Source of the DNA: Aporrectodea caliginosa
Taxonomy: Eukaryota; Annelida; Clitellata; Crassiclitellata; Lumbricidae
Length of the DNA: 64,000 bases
NCBI GenBank assembly: GCA_020284085.1
Contig: JACEVL010000461.1
Span: 590,001-654,000 of the forward strand
Direction: 5' to 3'
Positions 57,620-64,000 of this stretch are shown here, piece after piece. Numbering within the stretch: position 1 is the stretch's first letter; the number at the start of each line of letters is the position of its first letter. The translations under genes and the position numbers were made by a program. Under the pieces are notes generated by a model that ran no database searches, was not told the origin of the DNA, and was given only the letters and a program-made list of their open reading frames with translations.

Positions 57620-59225
57620 GTAATGATTTATAAAAACATTACGTAGGCTATTTTTAGAATTACTTGTGTCTGTCCTCTGAGACCCCTAGCGGTAGGAAAG
57701 TTGCGAGCTGCTGAAACGATGGTGTTTCATGCTTGGCCTCGGCAGTTGCGCCGTCGATAGCTTTATTGGAATTTTCCATCAGCCACTGATCACGTGCTGC
57801 GCACGCCTGATGCAGCCGCTGAACCTCTGACTCATCCCCTACGTCATCGATTTTCACTGCAGTTTCGTGTCCATATAAGGTTAGAATTTGGAGGCTGGAT
57901 CCTGATTGGTTAAAACACTGGTCAAGAGACCTTGCTGCCATCTAAGTTTGTCACTCGTTGCCGAGACGCCCAGGAGGTTGGATCGTGTAATACTGGATTA
58001 CCATGGAGTCGTCGCCGCCGAGTCGTCCAGGAGATTAGATATTCTTGAGTCCCCGTTTTCCACATAGAGTCCTAGATTTAGATAAGGAATCGAGAAACGA
58101 ATAAGTTAGTCTCTTCCTACGATCTGAATTGTCCCCTTTAGCGGTTTAAGATTAAGAAAGAATACGCTTGGATTATTGCGTGTCTTTATTTGAGAATTAC
58201 GAAAATGTCTGCTCGTACCGGGAAATAAATGTACGCCGCTTAGCTAGCCAGATTTCGTCGTATTCACTGGATTATTCTCTTTCGTCGTTTCCTCTTACTC
58301 GCTGGATTATTAATTGCCTTGTTTTAGGAAGATGGGTAAATAGTCATCTTTTAATTCAATTTGGTTGTCATTGCAAGTTCGCTGCCATTGGAAATTGTTA
58401 AGTTAATTGTTGTGTTTGATGTAAAACTGACTGATTTCAATTGTCATTGATTGTATAATTGCCGTTAATAATTTTAATGCAGAATCTTTAATAATATTTT
58501 CAGTTACTATGTCTCGTGAATCGTTGCACTCATTAGATGTAGGTGAGCAAGGTGAAGTTAGACCCCTTTCTCCGGAGTTTACTCAAACTTCGATCCTTGA
58601 ACGTGTGTTGGAAGGTCTGGAAAGACGACTAAATGACCGGCTCACTGACGGACAAAATAAACTGGATAGCAGGCTAACTAACATGTTTGAAGGACAGTCT
58701 GACTTAAGACAAAGACTAGGAGATCTGTTCGAAGGACAAACTGAATTGTCTAGAAACCAATCTGAATTGTCTAGATCCCACTCTGAAATGCAAAGAGACC
58801 AGAGAAGTCTGTTGAATAGAATAGAATTCTTAGAATCAGATAGACAAGTAAGTAAGGAAGTGAGTACCACCACGAACCCTGACTTTTCGGAACCTCAACC
58901 GGAAGTTGCCGAACTCCCTTCCGCCGCAGCCTTACCCTTGGAAACCTTCGTCAAGAAACCAATATTAGAAGAATCGGATGGATTTGAACCCGAAACCTTA
59001 GGCCCACGCAGGAGCACTAGATTAAAGGATCGCCCACAACCTGATTACCGTTTCCCTGTGAAACCTGGGTTTACAAAGGAAACTGGTGCCAGACCTAAAG
59101 ACTACTCTACATTGTCGAACATCAACAGAACTAAAATCTCACTTCAAAACTTTACCTCTCCTTTACATAAACCGCCTGTAGTAGCGCACAGTCGGGGAGG
59201 AGATGGGGAACATCACAATAGTTAA
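57620..59225 (+). mobile_element. 1.6-kb insertion, possibly a non-autonomous LTR-retrotransposon derivative
   Basis: Absent from the left arm, where flanking sequences meet near 5762. The 5' part begins TGTAATGATTTATAAAAAC and has a TATAAGG box near 57879; a long ORF follows at 58509-59225 and a purine-rich GGGGAGGAGATGGGGAAC near the end could be a polypurine tract. No paired LTRs are visible, so the class is uncertain. Confidence 0.45.
58509..59225 (+). CDS. Uncharacterised 238-aa coiled-coil protein of the inserted element
   Basis: Intact frame from MSRESLHSLDV to a TAA after EHHNS. Residues about 25-115 are heptad-rich with tandem variants of LFEGQxxLxxR and SELSRSxSE, predicted coiled coil. 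Residues about 160-180 hold RRSTRLKDRPQPDYR, a basic-Pro motif like that at the end of some gypsy/copia-type polyproteins. No protease, RT or integrase. It could be a gag-like remnant fused to a pol tail by internal deletion, or a host-derived ORF. Not recognised otherwise. Confidence 0.5.
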   Translation: MSRESLHSLDVGEQGEVRPLSPEFTQTSILERVLEGLERRLNDRLTDGQNKLDSRLTNMFEGQSDLRQRLGDLFEGQTELSRNQSELSRSHSEMQRDQRSLLNRIEFLESDRQVSKEVSTTTNPDFSEPQPEVAELPSAAALPLETFVKKPILEESDGFEPETLGPRRSTRLKDRPQPDYRFPVKPGFTKETGARPKDYSTLSNINRTKISLQNFTSPLHKPPVVAHSRGGDGEHHNS

Positions 59226-59299
59226 TTTTAATCTTCTAGGTCAACTCCTTTTATCTTAAAGCCTTTTGTAAAAAAAATCGACATGCCATTGGTCTCTTT

Positions 59300-60215
59300 G
59301 GAACACCCTCAACACCCTCAACTATCAGAAGCAGGCCGACCGGAAACAGTCTGATCAGACACAGCACACACCACGGTTGGCTGACATCCATGAGTGGAGA
59401 TCATGTGACAGTGTTTCGATCTATGCCATGAGAGAAAGCTGCTCAGCGAAAGGACCATGTACAAAGATTTGGAAGTCGTCAGTATTATAGAGGTGACCAG
59501 TGGCCAGGTGCTTAGTAAATAGGGAAGGAATGTCCGCTGTGTTAAACAAGTACAAGATGGGGCAACGGACTGAGCGCAGCGGGACACCGAACTCGACCCC
59601 AGCTCAGACCGTTCTGGAGTCACCAAGGACAACCCTCATCTGGAAACGATCTGAAAGATAGAATTTTAACTAGGGGTCCACAAGGGCCGCAAGATAGTTC
59701 AAGACGCTGCAGCAGGATCGCACGATCCACCATAACATCGAAAAGTGCCAGGAGTGTTAAATTTGATTTATCAATGGCCGAGTAAATATCAGAGAGCAGA
59801 GACAAAAGACAGTTTCTGAGGAATGGTGACCTCTGAACCCAGACTGATTGAGGGGTGGGTGGCAGGAGCCCAGACTGTTCAAGGTAAGGCAGAAGTTGAA
59901 TTGAGACAAGTTTCTCAAGAGTTTTAGAGAGAAACGAAAGGTTAGAGATTGGTCGATAATTTTGACAGACATTTTGGTCAAGGTTAGGTCTCTAAAGGGT
60001 AGGGAAAACAATAACCCGTGTTTGAGATGCTGGGAGGTGGCCCTCAGTAAACATGTAGTCTAAAAATGGAGCAATGTCGTCTAAAACGTTAATGATAACA
60101 AAGAGAAGAAGTGGAACCAGTTCGCAAGATTTCTGGTTCGAAAAGCTGAGAACCCGACGGAGTTCATCCTCAAGGATCAGGCGAAAGCCGTCAAACTTGG
60201 ATTCAGCGATAGAGA
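59300..60215 (-). mobile_element. Decayed L2-like LINE RT fragment (right arm copy)
   Basis: On -: RDLTLTKMSVKIIDQSLTF, LNQSGFRGHHSSETV, LLALFDVMVDRAILLQRLEL, GVPLRSVRCPILYLF-type remnants. Reverse counterpart of 4560-5580; multiple frameshifts. Confidence 0.8.
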
Positions 60216-60216
60216 A

Positions 60217-60277
60217 CTGAGGAGGAGGAGGAGGAGGAGGAGGAGGAGGAGGAGGAGGAGGAGGAGGAGGAGGAGGA
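60217..60277. repeat. (GGA)n microsatellite
   Basis: About 20 GGA units; the left arm has only four (CTCCTCCTCCTC near 4599), an expansion specific to this arm. Confidence 0.95.
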
Positions 60278-60334
60278 TGATCGTAGGTTGTTGAAGCACG
60301 AAGACTCGCGATCTTTTCACCCCAGCGCTGCAGC

Positions 60335-61132
60335 TACTCTATGTAACAAATGTAATGTAATGTAACGTAATGTAATGTAATGTAACAAAACATTTATAAA
60401 GCGCCACTTAAGAGTCTCTCAGAAGCGCTCAACACGTGGCCATCAAACAGCTGAAAAAATGCGTCTTTAAGAGTTTAGAGAAAACCATATAGCGGCGTGC
60501 AGCACTCACAGACGGCGGAAGAGCGTTCCAGACCGTGACGCCGCAATCGAGAAGTCCCGACGAGCACAGGTGGTGGTTCGAAACGAAGGTATCATCAAGT
60601 CATTTCTCGAGGCAGACCGGAGAGCCCGCCGACCAGGTTGAGTGCCATCTGGAAGGCACAGTTCAGCAATATAGTCCGGAGCAGTACCAGTCGTAGCCTT
60701 CAAAACCAGCGTAGCAATTTTGAATTGCACACGATCAGCAACTGGAAGCCAGTGGAGCTCACGTCGCATGTAGTCAGATATGTGTGAATATCTCGGTTGA
60801 TCAGCCAGAAGTCTGGCTGCTGCATTTTGAACGAGCTGACGTTGATGAAGTTTAGGTTTGAGATGGGTCTGTAACTGGATGGTAAGTTCAGATCGAGCCC
60901 TGGGTTCTTGAGGGCAGGCCTGACAGTGGCACGCTTCAATGTTCGGCAGTAGATCATCAATCATCCCACGAATCAGAAAGGTCGGAATAGGATCAAGCGA
61001 ACAGCTCTTCGACGTCGAGGAACAGAGGATTTGACATACTTCAGCTTCAGTAACGCTTCCAAAGGGGTCCATGCATGAACGTGCTGGAGTGTACGTAGGC
61101 TAACTCGATTTCTCAGTACAGCCCTTCTGAGA
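60335..61132 (-). mobile_element. Internally deleted L2-like LINE
   Basis: Very close to 29130-30765 but lacking the central ~880 bp. The 188-aa frame 60506-61072 joins SVTEAEVCQIL...SLDPIPTFL to LVQNAAARLLADQPRYSHI and RRELHWLPVADRVQF without RT catalytic boxes. Tail GGCGCTTTATAAATG and (TTACA)n. Confidence 0.9.
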
Positions 61133-61199
61133 ATATGCGGACTTGAGACGGAAATTCATTCCTGCAGAGTCGGGATGCAGAGTGGGATGTTATGGTACG

Positions 61200-61628
<429 letters not shown>

Positions 61629-61890
61629 AATAAATACTCGCTCCAAGCGCCCAATCCGACTCTGTAGAAGGCCAGCATATATAGAGGAACAATAGTCAAG
61701 GGGACTGGTAACGAAAGCGTGGACTGGAGTAATTGCAGCGTTGGGGTGATGAGAGCGCGGGATGTTACTCGCAAGTGGTCGCAGCTGATAAAAGCAGCTA
61801 CTAGAAAGTGTTGAGCGAAAGTGTGTTCTTGGTCAAGTATGACTCCAAAATTCCGAACAGAAAGTGTAGAGGGCAAACATATCAATTTTG
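61629..61890 (-). mobile_element. L2-like LINE 3' fragment with GAT/AAT tail
   Basis: On -: LSVRNFGVILDQEHTFAQH and a degenerate C-terminus ending at GGCGCTTGGAGCGAGTATTTATTATA, then the trinucleotide tail. Confidence 0.75.
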
Positions 61891-61899
61891 CCAGCTGCC

Positions 61900-62755
61900 A
61901 GTTTAGGTGTTCTTTTTATTTTCATTCATTGTTTTAGAATCGATTCCACGAACAGTTAACACAATGTACACGTAAGAATACGATCATAAACAGTTGTCAT
62001 TTCGTAAGTGCCATTAAAAGGTGACAGAAGTTGAAGAGGTCATAGTCTAACAGGTAAGTAGTAAAAATCGATTCGTGAGTAGAAGACGCCCAAAGGGCTT
62101 ATCTAGTCTTCCCCACTATGATAGGAAAAAACAGATTTGACTTGAGTCAGTTCGAGTTAGGCTACTTAGAATGAGTAGGCCTAATAGACAAGGCAGTAGT
62201 AAAATCAACGGGAGTTAAGTAGGTGCTTTTTAGGCCTGTTTGAAAGAGCTGAGTGAGCTTTGATTACCCATGATCGATAGAATACCATAGTTTGAACATT
62301 TTCTTGTAAGTTGTCGCTGATGATTGACAATTATTGGTGCATCTATGGTAGGCCTAAATGTAGAAAACAGAAGGAGAGAGGATCAGTCAGCGGCCAAAGC
62401 TTACACTTTCCTTTAGGGATTATCCGCAGATGAACACGATCGTAGGATCTACCTACACCCAACAATCTCAAGGACTTGGTGACTTCCTTTCACAGACTAG
62501 AATAGGTGTAGAAAAGCTGAGAGCAGCGGCTGCTGGCCTTGGCTGGAGGTTCTGATGAAGGGGGCCCTTTCACTATTATGTGGAAATGAAAACCATTGTT
62601 TTGCTGAGTTTATAACACCTTATTGCACGATAAATTAAAAATGTCATCGAACCATGAAAGTCGGTTGTGTTTCGTCAATGTTGAATATCTTGTTTTGACG
62701 CAAAGGGGCAAACCGCAAATTCATCTCACTGGGGAATGACCGATTGGCATATTTT
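61900..62755. other. Right flank, nothing recognised
   Basis: No coding signal; several TAGGCCTA sites. Confidence 0.45.
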
Positions 62756-62759
62756 TTGC

Positions 62760-63060
62760 GGTTCCGCGACAACTCGTCTACAGACTTTTCGTCTACGACA
62801 CTTCGTCTACAGACACTTCGTCTACCGACATTTCGTTTACAAGTATCCATTACAGCTGTATCCATTACAGCTAATCAACAGAGGCCGCTTTCTTATAGTT
62901 TCGGTAAAACGTGCTAGCCTATATTCTCAGGAATCCAGCTTCTAATTACTGAAAAGATTATTTTCATCGATCCAGCTTCTACTGAATGGAAACTTAGTTT
63001 CATCCATGAATCCAGCTTGGTTTCCAGCTTCTAATTACGGGAAAAGTTATTTAGCTTTTT
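62760..63060. mobile_element. MITE family T, one end
   Basis: GGTTCCGCGACAACTCGTC followed by TCGTCTACAGAC-type units to about 62840, then ~35-bp CATCAATCCAGCTTC-type repeats. The second end is missing. Confidence 0.75.
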
Positions 63061-63198
63061 ACAGAGTGCCTCAAGTTTGGTCAGATTTGAGTATAGGTAG
63101 CCTAGTATACTAGGAAGTCGAGGCGTACCAATTTGCGGCCCAGTGCACTTAGAGAGCCGAGTTCCTGCTTGCTGGCGAAGTCCCTCCATACTCGGGAC

Positions 63199-64000
63199 CA
63201 GAGATGGGTACGACTAGCTAGAATTGCTAATCGATTAGAATTAGAATTAGCTACTGAAATTTGCTACTCGATTAGAATTAGCAAAGTCTTCTAGCTAATC
63301 GATTAGAATTAGCATTAGCAGCAGCTAATCGATTAGCAATTAGAATTAGATATCAAAAATCGATAGTTCGATACACATATTTGCTTCATGAAATTGTCAA
63401 ATCTTAATCAAAGCACAGCAAGTTCCTGGCCTATTACAAATTTACAATACCTAAGGCTGCAGTCTATTGCAATACCTAGAGCTGTAGCCTATTATAATAC
63501 CTAAAACTGCACAACTGCTATATGTGAGAACAGTCCACAAACCAACGATTTCTTTGTCAGCTTGAACTCACCCTAACGTAACGGACGAAGTTTGACGATG
63601 TACATTAGCTTCAATTAGCGCTGGCAATTTTACTGAATTTTTACACTTTAATACTAATTTAACTGTTCCTTCCGATAGGTATATCACTTTTATCTTAATA
63701 CTTATAAAGAACGTTTTAACAATAATAAATTCTGAATAATTGTTTTCATCAGTTGTCTGCGCAGCTATTGTGATAAGCATGGAGAACTAGGCTCAGAAAT
63801 AAGAACTTGTACTGGTTCCCATGTTTTATAACCATGAACAGATAATTGAAAGTCTGAAATAGCCTTCAGATAAATAGTAATTAAGTATAGGCCTATTCTT
63901 CAAACTCGATATTAATAGACTCACTCTTAATGAACGCGTTCTCAGCTTAAGTTTCAAACAGCTAATCGATCAGCTAATCGATTTTCGATTAGAATTAGCT
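63199..64000. mobile_element. hAT-like element, left end, running out of the window
   Basis: CAGAGATGGGTACGACTAGC at 63199 is a hAT-type terminus, followed by dense subterminal CTAATCGATTAGAATTAG repeats; the same motif in reverse begins again at 63958, so the other end probably lies just beyond 64000. No transposase frame. Confidence 0.65.

Noticed and set aside
57660..57941. 93-codon ORF on - next to the coiled-coil ORF
   Set aside because: No family signal, and it lies in what looks like the 5' non-coding part of the inserted element; possible antisense chance frame.

Overview
The window is animal nuclear DNA, AT-rich and packed with transposable elements, microsatellites and minisatellites. 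There are no bacterial-style operons. The only convincing host gene is present twice, as multi-exon GT-AG-spliced copies: a type II membrane BRICHOS-domain precursor ending in a furin-type site and an 8-cysteine C-terminal peptide. That architecture (cytosolic tail, one TM, BRICHOS, dibasic cleavage, Cys-rich peptide) recalls the chondromodulin/tenomodulin group and especially the BRICHOS-derived antimicrobial peptide precursors of annelids. Together with the L2-, jockey- and R4/Dong-like retroelements, tRNA-derived SINEs, an adenain-like Polinton-type protease and hAT, Tc1/mariner and piggyBac-like transposons, it suggests a marine invertebrate, possibly a lophotrochozoan. The species cannot be fixed from sequence alone.

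Layout: 1-4.5 kb is flank with decayed LINEs and simple repeats. About 4.55-26.94 kb and 28.36-60.3 kb are the two arms of a very large inverted repeat whose centre (26.94-28.36 kb) is dominated by trinucleotide repeats. BRICHOS copy A runs on + at 13716-23658 and copy B on - at 45178-35667, so the two genes converge on the centre. Exons, splice sites, TATA boxes and many intron segments match between the arms. The arms differ by a long list of arm-specific insertions, many with visible target-site duplications or an empty site in the other arm: an L2 LINE (28.8-30.8 kb), an R4/Dong-like LINE in a (TAA)n tract (31.0-34.5 kb), a 300-bp element (34.7-35.0 kb), Tc1/mariner (24.8-26.7 kb), piggyBac-like (10.6-12.5 kb), hAT (49.0-51.7 kb), MITEs and SINEs. 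The left arm also carries a local inversion (about 8.48-12.51 kb). 60.3-64 kb is flank with LINEs, long ATT/ATC repeats, a MITE end and a hAT-like end.

The central biological observation is that the two BRICHOS copies have an almost identical membrane anchor and prodomain but radically different mature peptides. All eight cysteines keep their order and nearly all their spacing, and almost every residue between them changes, while the flanking coding and 3' UTR sequence is conserved. This is the signature of a diversifying secreted effector, probably an antimicrobial peptide, housed in a palindromic gene pair. Copy B has a 7-nt deletion in its first coding exon that removes the normal start from frame. 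Whether the palindrome is genuine or joins two diverged haplotypes head-on is the main caveat.
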